Shown: positions 10,601 through 18,060 of the stretch, piece after piece
How positions within the stretch are numbered: position 1 is the stretch's first letter
How the letters are laid out: each line of letters begins with the position of its first letter
From: a virus
Reading direction: 5' to 3' (one strand)
IMG/VR virus record: IMGVR_UViG_3300032246_001967
Span: 62,001 to 126,000 of that record
Length of the DNA stretch: 64,000 nt
Notes under the pieces: model-generated
Database searches by the model: none
Told to the model about the DNA's origin: nothing
The model's input: only the letters and a program-made list of their open reading frames with translations
Program-made: the position numbers and the translations under genes

Positions 10601-11102
10601 TATAGCAACTCAAGAAGGATATGGAAAAACATCAACTCTAGGATATAGAAATAATAATCCTGGTAATATAGTAGGATCAGGAAATGCTGGTTCTGAAACT
10701 AAAATTATAACAAGAGGTACAAAACCTGAAAAATATACCTACGCGAAATATAAAACTAAAAAAGACGGTTGGGATGCTTTAATAAATAAATTTGTTCAAA
10801 GTTGGATTAACCAAGGTAATTTATTACCTTATACTGGTTGTACTTTATATCCTGATTGTTTTAAAGATCAAGATAATACTTATTTTAAACAAAATAATAT
10901 TCCTATAATTGAAGGAACATCATATAATTATAAAGCAAAACAAACACCAACATTACGTCAATATATTTATCAATTCTGTCCTCCATCTGCTACTGGAACT
11001 GATACAACAAATGGATATATAGCTAATGTTTATAAAAGTTTAAAAAGTTTTGGATTAGATATTAAATCTATAGATGAACCTATGACTAATTATATAAAAT
11101 AA
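7680..11102 (+). CDS. Baseplate hub protein with C-terminal tail lysozyme-like domain
   Basis: 1140 residues. The N-terminal region (about 130-190) has the gp27-type hub pattern YILDALFMHPGYTFLLEWGH. A long linker and coiled-coil region (about 280-440) follows. From about residue 960 a lysozyme-like domain appears: FASIIATQEGYGK, with a likely catalytic Glu near 978, then LGYRNNNPGNI, a motif of phage peptidoglycan-cleaving domains. It would open the cell wall locally on injection. In T4 these roles are split between gp27 and gp5; here they seem fused. The domain call rests on motifs only. Confidence 0.72.
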   Translation: MANIIGEVFDEYVKNQINERQFNLGLNLATNDDSLNQWKFNNSAWVRMVSSVDISSEKASELKLSGYEGSKLAKNFILYNGVSSVTGSNDDLYFNPSTNNSEYFINNKDFSIKNSYGFGGLNQGIRPMPGIDSVKVGYINRGFLAQVEIEITAFNREQLYILDALFMHPGYTFLLEWGHTRYIDNNSKEIIHIDPTSLITPAFSKLFQTKNINSYDILNSIKNEREVRSGNYDGQFLVVKKFKYTYQPNGTYKISITGVNQGDIIENLKINTVDAQRASSTRQKALDKQTRDKKIQELTNELNRLNGYFDKNGVINSAGKLAAADAANKIAQELTNTATSEPNLNQPSPNRSLRLYDENQVQSDNLGRNSSAVAKQTQEASIANYVLITETWKKRQLEIDSEIQNLTGENLLADNLVERYAGKSKLNKQLSFWRATCNKEKENLPDGVYGIKTQKYQPPSQNNESSGGGKQYTDYSMYYIRLGSLLNWIKNNLLLYDKTISNPYVNIDTNYNTNFCLHFPKQVSANPNICVIPVKDGNIARKTVNEVSASNSTLPVESSTISSVSNSSDIFYGALPSEFSLVTSPSSSKIIDESFLHSAHVGKLMYIDVNLDFIAATVNDNIDEDGNLSLISFLKELLKGISAALGYINNFEVIYDRENNQIKIFDNNVLKYSDLITKTVQISEFVVNGFENFNLGDSANPQYSLFGSFIESVDFTTELSNNFSNMVTVASQADTNVLGMDVTGFTRFNKGLEDRIIKTKQTIEEINNNGNGLSEEELSKLLTTAKEIVNEIWGLFNISESDIDILMSLNRDIANFYVNKAAKKGTIPSPLVIPFNLSLKMMGISGMRILERFNVDTKILPPMFDNNKYNFIVKAITHEIVNNKWNTILESQVINKDNSGDKDEPISNIQRESFQARINTGKCPSWAPKNGGTPVLLTPNQIILSSLKDSGYITTADFDSFKSSASPAVKFASIIATQEGYGKTSTLGYRNNNPGNIVGSGNAGSETKIITRGTKPEKYTYAKYKTKKDGWDALINKFVQSWINQGNLLPYTGCTLYPDCFKDQDNTYFKQNNIPIIEGTSYNYKAKQTPTLRQYIYQFCPPSATGTDTTNGYIANVYKSLKSFGLDIKSIDEPMTNYIK

Positions 11103-11707
11103 TGTACTTTCCAAAGAATAAAATAAAAACAGGATTATATGCTAATAAGGGAGAATTTGTTTATTTAGACAATTTTGTACCTTATAATGGTTTTTACTAC
11201 TCTTTATATAATGGTAAATTTTTTGAAGGTAAATCACCAACCAAAAACAATAAAGAAATCATTCCAGCTTCAAAAATAGACCAAAATAATAATATAAGTA
11301 CTTTAGGTACCGAACAATCATCTCCAGGATATTCAGAAACAACTAATACCGCGTTTATTATTCCAACAGGTGAAACACAAATTGTACCTGTATTCTATTA
11401 CCCTCAACCAACAGAACAAGACTATCAAACAGGACAATTTCTAAGATACTTTTGTAAAAAAACAAATGAACCTAAATTTTTAGAAATAAATAAAACAGAT
11501 TATGATAGTTTAACAAATAAAGATCCAAAATATGTTTATTCATTGTATCAACCTTTTTATTTATTTTGGTATATAACAGGAACAAATAGAAAAGAAACTG
11601 CTACTATAAATAAAAGAGTTACTTTACGTTATGAAAAACTTTTACAACTGCCTGGTTTAGATAAATTTATAGAATCTATAGGTGGTTATGACAAATTTTA
11701 TAAATAG
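11102..11707 (+). CDS. Putative baseplate/tail protein, unknown
   Basis: 201 residues with many aromatic residues (for example YLDNFVPYNGFYYSLYNGKF). No known domain is recognised. It is the last gene of the late tail operon, its ATG overlapping the hub gene's stop, and an early-type promoter starts right after its stop codon. The context points to a virion or tail-assembly role. Confidence 0.65.
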   Translation: MYFPKNKIKTGLYANKGEFVYLDNFVPYNGFYYSLYNGKFFEGKSPTKNNKEIIPASKIDQNNNISTLGTEQSSPGYSETTNTAFIIPTGETQIVPVFYYPQPTEQDYQTGQFLRYFCKKTNEPKFLEINKTDYDSLTNKDPKYVYSLYQPFYLFWYITGTNRKETATINKRVTLRYEKLLQLPGLDKFIESIGGYDKFYK

Positions 11708-11739
11708 TTTGGTTTTGTAAACCTATTATGCTATATTAA
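11708..11739 (+). promoter_or_regulatory. Bacteroidota-type promoter for polA-like gene
   Basis: TTTGG at 11708 and TATATTAA at 11732 have the fixed spacing (TTTG, 20 nt, TATATT) seen at 15 other sites here. A small hairpin GGTTT-TGT-AAACC overlaps the -33 part. Confidence 0.8.
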
Positions 11740-11755
11740 TAGTATAATTAAGGTT

Positions 11756-13042
11756 ATGTTTTGGTTAATTGAGAAGGAAGAACACCTAGAATATTTACAA
11801 CAAAAAATCATCAAAGATGCTTTTGTTGAAATTATTCCTTACCATGATTATATTCATCCGGTTTTAAATGATGTGTCTCTAGTGTATATTAGACCGTTTA
11901 ATGACACTAAAGGTTATATGTTATGTATTGACCATAGTGAGACTGACTCGCTTAATAAAACGGTTATAGGCGATATACTACAAAGTATAGAGCGTGTGTG
12001 GGTGCAAGATAAAAAACAATCATTGTATTACTTTCCATTAAAATGCTTGCATGACCTATCCATAATCTCTCCTCCGTATATACAAAATACAAAAACACAC
12101 AATTATTTTTATTCAAAATATCCAAATTACGAAAAAATCAATAAGCTTGTTCCGGTAAGCAAGCATTATGAAAAATGTGAGCATATTTATAATCACGTTC
12201 GTAGTGTTATACCTAAAGAGCTACCACCATATTTTGATTTTTATAATAATAAGGTAGCGTTAGCATTTTTTGGAATAGAAAAGAACGGTATTAAAATAAA
12301 TAAATATGAACTTGATAAACACTATGAACTCAATCACGAATTTTATTCAATCAAAGGCGATCGCATTTTCACAAGTTACAATTTGGCTACAACAACACGT
12401 AGACCAAGTAACTCTTTTAATGGCATTAATTTTGCAGCACTAAACAAAGACAATGGCGCAAGGAGGAGCTTCATATCGAGTCATGGTTTCTTGGAGTACG
12501 ATATTAGTGCATACCATCCTCATCTTGTTTCTCGTATGGTTTCCTTTGATTTCGGCGATGATGATGTCCACCAAACGTTTTCCGAACTCTACGGTACGAG
12601 TTACCAAGAAGCCAAAGAGATTACTTTCCGTCAACTTTATGGAGGAGTACAGGACGACTATAGGGAAATACCCTTTTTTATACAAGTAGAAAAATTTGTA
12701 AAAGAAAATTGGGAATCCTTTAATAATTCAGGTCAAGTAACAGTCCCAATTTCAGGATATATCTTTGAAAAAGATAAACTGGAAAATATGAACCCACAAA
12801 AACTGTTTAACTATATGTTACAGAATGTGGAATCAGCAGTTAATGCTTATATATTAATGGATATACATAAGTTGTTACGTGGGAGAAAGACAAAAATTGT
12901 ACTTTACACTTATGATTCTTTTTTGTTTGCGCTTGGAGAAGGTGAAGAAGATATTGAACTTGAGATAAATAAAATATTTAAAAAATATAAATTAACAACT
13001 AAAACTAAAAAGGGTTATGACTACGATTTTGCGAAGAAATAA
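11756..13042 (+). CDS. Family A DNA polymerase-like palm protein
   Basis: 428 residues. Motifs of the Pol I catalytic core appear in order: TTTRRPSNSFNGINFAALNK (about 212-231), motif A YDISAYHPHL with Asp249, motif B EAKEITFRQLYGG with Lys287 and Tyr295, and motif C YTYDSFLF with Asp388 in place of the usual HDE. Both metal-binding Asp positions are kept. The N-terminal 170 residues match no exonuclease domain I recognise. At 428 residues it is far shorter than Pol I. The phage also has a family B replicase at 33054, so this may be a repair, gap-filling or priming enzyme. Confidence 0.7.
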   Translation: MFWLIEKEEHLEYLQQKIIKDAFVEIIPYHDYIHPVLNDVSLVYIRPFNDTKGYMLCIDHSETDSLNKTVIGDILQSIERVWVQDKKQSLYYFPLKCLHDLSIISPPYIQNTKTHNYFYSKYPNYEKINKLVPVSKHYEKCEHIYNHVRSVIPKELPPYFDFYNNKVALAFFGIEKNGIKINKYELDKHYELNHEFYSIKGDRIFTSYNLATTTRRPSNSFNGINFAALNKDNGARRSFISSHGFLEYDISAYHPHLVSRMVSFDFGDDDVHQTFSELYGTSYQEAKEITFRQLYGGVQDDYREIPFFIQVEKFVKENWESFNNSGQVTVPISGYIFEKDKLENMNPQKLFNYMLQNVESAVNAYILMDIHKLLRGRKTKIVLYTYDSFLFALGEGEEDIELEINKIFKKYKLTTKTKKGYDYDFAKK

Positions 13043-13063
13043 ATTCTTTTGTACATTGTAGAA

Positions 13064-13071
13064 TATTTATA
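13064..13071 (+). promoter_or_regulatory. TATTTATA box for HNH endonuclease
   Basis: TATTTATA ends 5 nt before the ATG at 13077. A weak pairing TACATT (13052-13057) with AATGTA (13094-13099) encloses box and start codon, but it is short. Confidence 0.5.
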
Positions 13072-13076
13072 GTTAT

Positions 13077-13727
13077 ATGAAAATTTGCTGTGAATGTAAA
13101 GTGGAAAAAGATTTAATTTATTTTAATAAAAATAAAAATCTTAAAGATGGTTTAAACAATAGATGTAAAACTTGTTGTAGTAATAGAAATAAAAATAGAT
13201 ACCAAAATAAAAAAGAAATTATAAAACAACAAACTAATTTATATTACCATAATAATAAAGAAACAATATCAGAAAAAAACAAAACTAAACCATCATACCA
13301 TAAAAACAATCCAGAATATTATTCAGAATATAGAAAAAATAATATTGAAAAACAAAGACAATATTATAAACAATGGAGAGAAAAAAATACTAACATTTAT
13401 AGATTAAGAATTCAAATTTGGTGGTGGATACAAAAAAGAGGAATAGAAAAAGAAGCTAAAACAGAAAAAATATTAGGATATAATTTTAAAGAATTTAAAG
13501 AAAAAATAGGTGTACCTAAATTTAACCAACAGTTAGACCATAAAATTCCTTTAAGTTGGTTTAAAAATGAAACTCCTATAAATATACTTTTTAATTTAGA
13601 AAATCTTCATTATATTGATGAAAATATAAACAAAACAAAATCAAACTCATATTGTGATAAAGTAAATGATGATTATAAAAAAATTATTATAAAATATATA
13701 AAAGATAAATATAAAAATAAGTTATGA
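13077..13727 (+). CDS. HNH homing endonuclease
   Basis: 216 residues. The N-terminus has two CxxC pairs (CCECKVEKD, CKTCC) for a zinc site. A highly basic Lys/Asn-rich linker follows, then an HNH-type core LDHKIPLSWF...NLENLHYIDENINKTKSN near the C-terminus. It sits between the polA-like gene and a small gene, with its own TATTTATA box, as expected for a free-standing homing endonuclease. The stop overlaps the next ATG (ATGA). Confidence 0.8.
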   Translation: MKICCECKVEKDLIYFNKNKNLKDGLNNRCKTCCSNRNKNRYQNKKEIIKQQTNLYYHNNKETISEKNKTKPSYHKNNPEYYSEYRKNNIEKQRQYYKQWREKNTNIYRLRIQIWWWIQKRGIEKEAKTEKILGYNFKEFKEKIGVPKFNQQLDHKIPLSWFKNETPINILFNLENLHYIDENINKTKSNSYCDKVNDDYKKIIIKYIKDKYKNKL

Positions 13728-14197
13728 AAAATATAAATTATGAAGAAACTATTAATATGTATGATGTAGACAATCGATATGATTTCGATATTTATACACA
13801 TTTAGATATGCTCAACAATAAACTGTTTTGTACTTTTACAACCTTAGAAGAACTTGATGATTTAGTTAATGGAATAACTAAAGCGTACTCTATTATGTAC
13901 AATAAGATGTTTGTCTTGTATGTAAAGAGTACAGATGAGTATGTAGTTACCTATAATGTAGAACAAGGTAACGTTGAGGCGATTCCTGTAAATACTATTT
14001 TAGTACATAGAAAAAAAGAAACTAATACGCTTTATACTATTAATGCGTTGAATGATCTAATAAAAAAATTAAACGGTGGTGTAGTTGATCCTTCCTACCG
14101 TGTGAATTGGCAACATTATAAAAACTGTATTTTGTTGACCAACCATAATGAGTTAAAACAATTGAATACAAAAGTATTTAAGATTGTTGAACTTTAG
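13724..14197 (+). CDS. Conserved-looking protein, unknown
   Basis: 157 residues, no recognised domain. The start ATG overlaps the HNH endonuclease stop, so before the endonuclease arrived it probably followed the polA-like gene directly. Its last codons run into the promoter for the gp32-like gene. Confidence 0.65.
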   Translation: MKNINYEETINMYDVDNRYDFDIYTHLDMLNNKLFCTFTTLEELDDLVNGITKAYSIMYNKMFVLYVKSTDEYVVTYNVEQGNVEAIPVNTILVHRKKETNTLYTINALNDLIKKLNGGVVDPSYRVNWQHYKNCILLTNHNELKQLNTKVFKIVEL

Positions 14198-14229
14198 TTT
14201 GGTTATATAACCACTCGTTCTTATATTTC
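14198..14229 (+). promoter_or_regulatory. Bacteroidota-type promoter for gp32-like gene
   Basis: TTTGG at 14198 and TATATTTC at 14222 with the fixed spacing. A perfect 12-bp palindrome GGTTATATAACC overlaps the -33 part. Confidence 0.8.
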
Positions 14230-14255
14230 CTATAATAAACTAATTAATTAAAATC

Positions 14256-15095
14256 ATGGACATATCAGCTATTAAACAACGACTAAATGCTTTACAGTCG
14301 ACTAACAACACAAGCAAGAGAGAAAAAATTGATTACTCAAAAGTTTACTGGAAACCAAAAGAAGAAGGCAAGTACCAAATTCGTATTGTGCCATCTAAAT
14401 TGGACCCTAAAAACCCATTTCAGGAGGTTTTTGTACACTATGGGTTCGGAAAATTTCCTATTTTTGCTTTAACTAACTGGGGTGAAAAAGACCCAATCGT
14501 AGAATTTGCTTCTCAATTGAGAAAAACTAATGACAAAGAAAATTGGTCATTGGCTAAAAAATTGGACCCAAAATTGAGGGTTTATGCTCCTGTTATTGTT
14601 AGAGGTGAAGAAGAAAAAGGTGTTCGCCTTTGGGAATTTGGTAAAGAAATTTACTTGCAACTTCTAGGTATCGCTGAGGATGAAGATTATGGTGATTACA
14701 CAGACATCAATGAAGGTAGAGACTTTACAGTAGACGCTGTTAAAGGTGATGTAGGTGGTCGTCAAGGAATCAAATGCTCAATCAGAATTAAACCTAAAAC
14801 AACTGCTTTGAGTGCTGACGCTTCTCAAGTTCAAAAATTTCTTTCAGAACAACCAAGTATTTTAGAAATTCAAAGAAAAATGGATTTTGATGCTTTGAAA
14901 GAAGTATTGCAAAATTGGTTGTCACCTGAAGATGCTGGTGATGATGTTGAAGAAGTAGAAGATGAGGTAATTGAAGCTCAAGCTCCAACAAAAGCTTATG
15001 CTTTGAAAACACCTATGGCTCCTAAAGCCAACAAAGCAGATCAATTCGATTCATTGTTTATTGATGAAGACGAAGACAACGATCTACCTTTCTAA
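14256..15095 (+). CDS. Single-stranded DNA-binding protein (gp32-like)
   Basis: 279 residues. The N-terminal half has the gp32-type OB-fold pattern YWKPKEEGKYQIRIVPSK...FVHYGFGKFP. I see no Cys/His zinc site like that of T4 gp32. The C-terminus is strongly acidic and ends DEDNDLPF, resembling the tip of bacterial SSB that recruits partners. It heads the recombination-replication block with UvsX immediately downstream (20-nt gap) and has its own promoter. Confidence 0.85.
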   Translation: MDISAIKQRLNALQSTNNTSKREKIDYSKVYWKPKEEGKYQIRIVPSKLDPKNPFQEVFVHYGFGKFPIFALTNWGEKDPIVEFASQLRKTNDKENWSLAKKLDPKLRVYAPVIVRGEEEKGVRLWEFGKEIYLQLLGIAEDEDYGDYTDINEGRDFTVDAVKGDVGGRQGIKCSIRIKPKTTALSADASQVQKFLSEQPSILEIQRKMDFDALKEVLQNWLSPEDAGDDVEEVEDEVIEAQAPTKAYALKTPMAPKANKADQFDSLFIDEDEDNDLPF

Positions 15096-15114
15096 TTAAA
15101 AATTAAAGTTATTT

Positions 15115-16209
15115 ATGCCAAGACCTAAAAAAAGCGAATCGCTAACGGAAGCCGTATCCGCGGAAATTAAATCTAATTTCAGCCTTGATAAATTCAAGGA
15201 AAAGAAATTGCTAAATGGAACAGTTAAGTTCAAAGAACAAAGATGGATTCCATTCTCAAAAGCTCTACAAGATTCAATTTCTGTAGCCGGTGCTCCAATG
15301 GGTCACATTACTTTATTAAGAGGACACAGTAATACAGGTAAGACTACAGCATTACTTGAGTTAGCAATTAGCGCTCAAAAAATGAATATCTTACCTGTAT
15401 TCATTATTACAGAAATGAAATGGTCATGGGAACACGCTCGTACAATGGGTTTCCAACTTGATGATGTAGTTGATGAAACTACAGGAGAAGTAGTTGACCA
15501 TACTGGGTTCTTTATTTATCGTGATAGGACAACATTGGGTACTATCGAGGATGTAGCTGATTTTGTTTTAGATTTGCTAGACGAACAGAAAAAAGGTAAT
15601 TTACCTTACGATTTATGCTTCTTCTGGGATTCAATTGGTTCAATACCATGTAAAATGAGTGTTGAAGCTAATAAAAACAATCCTATGTGGAATGCAGGCG
15701 CTATGTCACAACAATTTGGAAATTTTGTTAACCAACGTTTCCCATTGTCTAGAAAAGAAAATTCACCATACACCAACACAATGGTAGCTATTAATAAAAT
15801 CTGGGTTGCTCCAGCTGAAAATATTATGGCTCAACCTAAAATGAAGATGAAAAATGGTGAAACTATGTTTTTGGATGCTTCAATTGTATTAACTTTTGGT
15901 AATATTACTAATAGTGGTACAAGTAAAATTAAAGCAACTAAAGACGGTAAAGAAGTAGAATTTGCTGTAAGAACGAAAGTATCATGTGATAAAAATCACG
16001 TAACAGGACTACAAACTAAAAGTACAGTTGTAGCAACTATTCATGGTTTTATTTCAGATGATAAAAAAGACATCGATACTTACAAGAAAGCACATTCTAG
16101 TGAGTGGAAAAACATCTTAGGAGATGGTAGCTTTGATATTATTGAAGATACCTCAGATTGGGATGAATCATCAAAAGATATTCCTTTGAATTTGATTGAT
16201 GAAGAATAA
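15115..16209 (+). CDS. uvsX: UvsX/RecA-like recombinase
   Basis: 364 residues. Walker A GHSNTGKT lies at about 70-77, and LCFFWDSIGSIP near 170 fits Walker B. The size and the place after the gp32-like gene fit T4-type UvsX, which forms filaments on ssDNA for strand exchange and replication restart. The acidic C-terminal region also matches. It is co-transcribed with the gp32-like gene as far as I can see. Confidence 0.88.
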   Translation: MPRPKKSESLTEAVSAEIKSNFSLDKFKEKKLLNGTVKFKEQRWIPFSKALQDSISVAGAPMGHITLLRGHSNTGKTTALLELAISAQKMNILPVFIITEMKWSWEHARTMGFQLDDVVDETTGEVVDHTGFFIYRDRTTLGTIEDVADFVLDLLDEQKKGNLPYDLCFFWDSIGSIPCKMSVEANKNNPMWNAGAMSQQFGNFVNQRFPLSRKENSPYTNTMVAINKIWVAPAENIMAQPKMKMKNGETMFLDASIVLTFGNITNSGTSKIKATKDGKEVEFAVRTKVSCDKNHVTGLQTKSTVVATIHGFISDDKKDIDTYKKAHSSEWKNILGDGSFDIIEDTSDWDESSKDIPLNLIDEE

Positions 16210-16210
16210 G

Positions 16211-16242
16211 CTTGGCCTATTCGAAAAAATTTGTTATATTTG
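16211..16242 (+). promoter_or_regulatory. Bacteroidota-type promoter for RNase H gene
   Basis: CTTGG at 16211 and TATATTTG at 16235, a perfect match to TAnnTTTG, with the fixed spacing. The -7 element ends 6 nt before the ATG at 16249, so the mRNA is probably leaderless. Confidence 0.85.
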
Positions 16243-16248
16243 AATAAC

Positions 16249-17286
16249 ATGAAGAAAAATGATCTATTAAACCTTCTAGGTAAGGTAACCAAAGAAGAAG
16301 AAATAATCACAAACCCATATGAGCGTGTATTGCTTATTGATGGTTTGAATTTATTTTTTAGAAACTTTGCAATGATGAAAATGGTTAACCAAGACGGTGC
16401 TCATATTGGTGGCCTAGGAGGTTTTTTAAGATCGTTAAATTATCTAATTAACCAACTTCAACCAACTTCAGTCTATGTTGTGTTTGATGGTGCTGGTTCA
16501 TCTACTAATCGGAAAAATTTATTGTCTGAATATAAATCAGGTAGAAATTTAGTTAGGATTACTAATTGGGATATTTTTGATTCGTTAGAAGAAGAACATG
16601 ATTCTAAAATTAACCAAACAGTTAGATTAATTCATTATCTAAAATGTTTGCCTGTTAAAACAATTAGTATGAATAAGGTAGAAGCCGATGATATTATCGC
16701 CTATCTAAGTAATACATTGTCTAATAAACATGATTCTAAGGTTTTCATAGTATCTAACGACCAAGACTTTATTCAATTAGTAAACGATAAAATAACAGTA
16801 TATAGACCAGCTGAAAAAGAATTTTACACTAAAGATATGGTTAAAAATAACTATGGTGTATTATCTGAAAATTTTATTCTATATAAAACATTATTAGGAG
16901 ATCAATCAGATAAAGTAGGAGGTATTAAAGGTTTAGGTAAAAAAGGTATTATTAAAAAATTCCCTGAATTGCTTGAACGTCCTTTAACTTTTGATGAACT
17001 AATGGATATAGCAGAGGCTAAACTTAAAGAGCATGTTATTTACGCTAGAATACTCCAAGATGAAGATAGACTGAAGAATAATTTCAAAATTATGGATTTA
17101 GGTAAACCACTTGTTGATGAAGTTGAAAAACAATATATAGAAGAGTTTACACAAGAATCCGCTCCAGCTTTGAATACCAAAGCATTTATGTTACTTTATA
17201 ATGAAGATGGGTTAGGTAGACTAATGAAAGACCCAGAATTAACAATTAACAACACATTTAAAGTATTAAACAGTTTTAAAAAATAA
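16249..17286 (+). CDS. rnh: RNase H / 5'-3' exonuclease (T4 Rnh-like)
   Basis: I place the start at ATG 16249; an upstream in-frame TTG would include the promoter -7 element. The FEN-type nuclease pattern is clear: VLLIDGLNLFFRNF near the N-terminus, VYVVFDGAGSSTNRKNLLSEYK, KVEADDIIAYL, VIVSNDQDF-like VFIVSNDQDFIQL, and a helix-hairpin-helix GDQSDKVGGIKGLGKKG. It removes RNA primers and trims flaps on the lagging strand. An HNH endonuclease gene follows, separating it from the helicase. Confidence 0.88.
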   Translation: MKKNDLLNLLGKVTKEEEIITNPYERVLLIDGLNLFFRNFAMMKMVNQDGAHIGGLGGFLRSLNYLINQLQPTSVYVVFDGAGSSTNRKNLLSEYKSGRNLVRITNWDIFDSLEEEHDSKINQTVRLIHYLKCLPVKTISMNKVEADDIIAYLSNTLSNKHDSKVFIVSNDQDFIQLVNDKITVYRPAEKEFYTKDMVKNNYGVLSENFILYKTLLGDQSDKVGGIKGLGKKGIIKKFPELLERPLTFDELMDIAEAKLKEHVIYARILQDEDRLKNNFKIMDLGKPLVDEVEKQYIEEFTQESAPALNTKAFMLLYNEDGLGRLMKDPELTINNTFKVLNSFKK

Positions 17287-17323
17287 GTTAATTTTTATAA
17301 TTTTAAGCATATTTGTTATTGTA

Positions 17324-18037
17324 ATGAATTATCAAAAAATTTATGATCAAATAACAGAAAGAGCTAAAATAAGAAAATTAGAAGGTTACAAAGAAAAACA
17401 TCATATTATACCAAAATGTTTAGGTGGTTCAAATGATAAAGAAAATTTAGTTGAATTAACAGCTAGAGAACATTTTTTATGTCATAAATTGCTTTGCAAA
17501 ATTTATCCTAATGAAACTAAATTATGGTATGCTTTATGGTTAATGGCTATTGGAAAAAATAGACAAAGTAATCTTTCATCTTACAAAATTTCTAGTAGAA
17601 GTTATGAGCAAACTAAATTAGAGTTTATTGAAAAAATAAAAGGTAGAAAAATGTCTTTAAAAACTAAAGAAAAAATAAAAAACACTAAACATAATATAGA
17701 TATGTCTGATTTTTATACTCCAGAAGTAAGAAAAAAGATGTCTGAAACTAAAAAAGGTAAAAAAATTCATACCGATGAATCTAAACAAAAAATAAGTAAA
17801 TCTAAAAAAGGAAAAACTAGAAATATTATGTGGGGAAATAAAATAAGTGAGTCTAAAAAAGGTAAATCTAAAAAAGGTAAATCTATAATTCAAATAGATC
17901 CTGTAACTAAAGAAGTTATAAATATTTTTTCTTCTATTAATGAAGCAATACAAAAAACAGGAATAAAAAGTATTTCTAGTAATTTAATAGGAAAAACAAA
18001 AACTTCAGGGGGCTATATTTGGCAATATAAAAAATAA
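17324..18037 (+). CDS. HNH homing endonuclease with NUMOD repeats
   Basis: 237 residues. The N-terminal HNH core reads EKHHIIPKCLGGSNDKENLVELTAREHFLCH. Several NUMOD3-type repeats follow (SETKKGKK, SKSKKGKT, SESKKGKS), and the C-terminus INEAIQKTG...GGYIWQYKK is a NUMOD1-type DNA-binding helix-turn-helix. It is inserted between RNase H and helicase genes. Neither a TATTTATA box nor a fixed-spacing promoter is seen before it. Its 3' end codes the TTTGG of the helicase promoter. Confidence 0.88.
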   Translation: MNYQKIYDQITERAKIRKLEGYKEKHHIIPKCLGGSNDKENLVELTAREHFLCHKLLCKIYPNETKLWYALWLMAIGKNRQSNLSSYKISSRSYEQTKLEFIEKIKGRKMSLKTKEKIKNTKHNIDMSDFYTPEVRKKMSETKKGKKIHTDESKQKISKSKKGKTRNIMWGNKISESKKGKSKKGKSIIQIDPVTKEVINIFSSINEAIQKTGIKSISSNLIGKTKTSGGYIWQYKK

Positions 18038-18049
18038 TAATTATATTAA
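18018..18049 (+). promoter_or_regulatory. Bacteroidota-type promoter for helicase gene
   Basis: TTTGG at 18018, inside the last codons of the HNH gene (Ile-Trp), and TATATTAA at 18042, fixed spacing. The helicase ATG follows 11 nt later. Confidence 0.8.
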
Positions 18050-18060
18050 AAATAAAAGTT

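Noticed and set aside
12440-12689. Open frames on both strands within the polA-like gene
   Set aside because: They lie across conserved polymerase motifs and have unusual composition; they are shadows of the real frame.
13052-13099. Hairpin around the TATTTATA box of the 13077 endonuclease
   Set aside because: Only a 6-bp A/T-rich pairing with a bulge; not better than expected by chance in this composition.
16231-16248. Upstream in-frame TTG start of RNase H
   Set aside because: It overlaps the TATATTTG promoter element, so it could not be on the transcript from that promoter.
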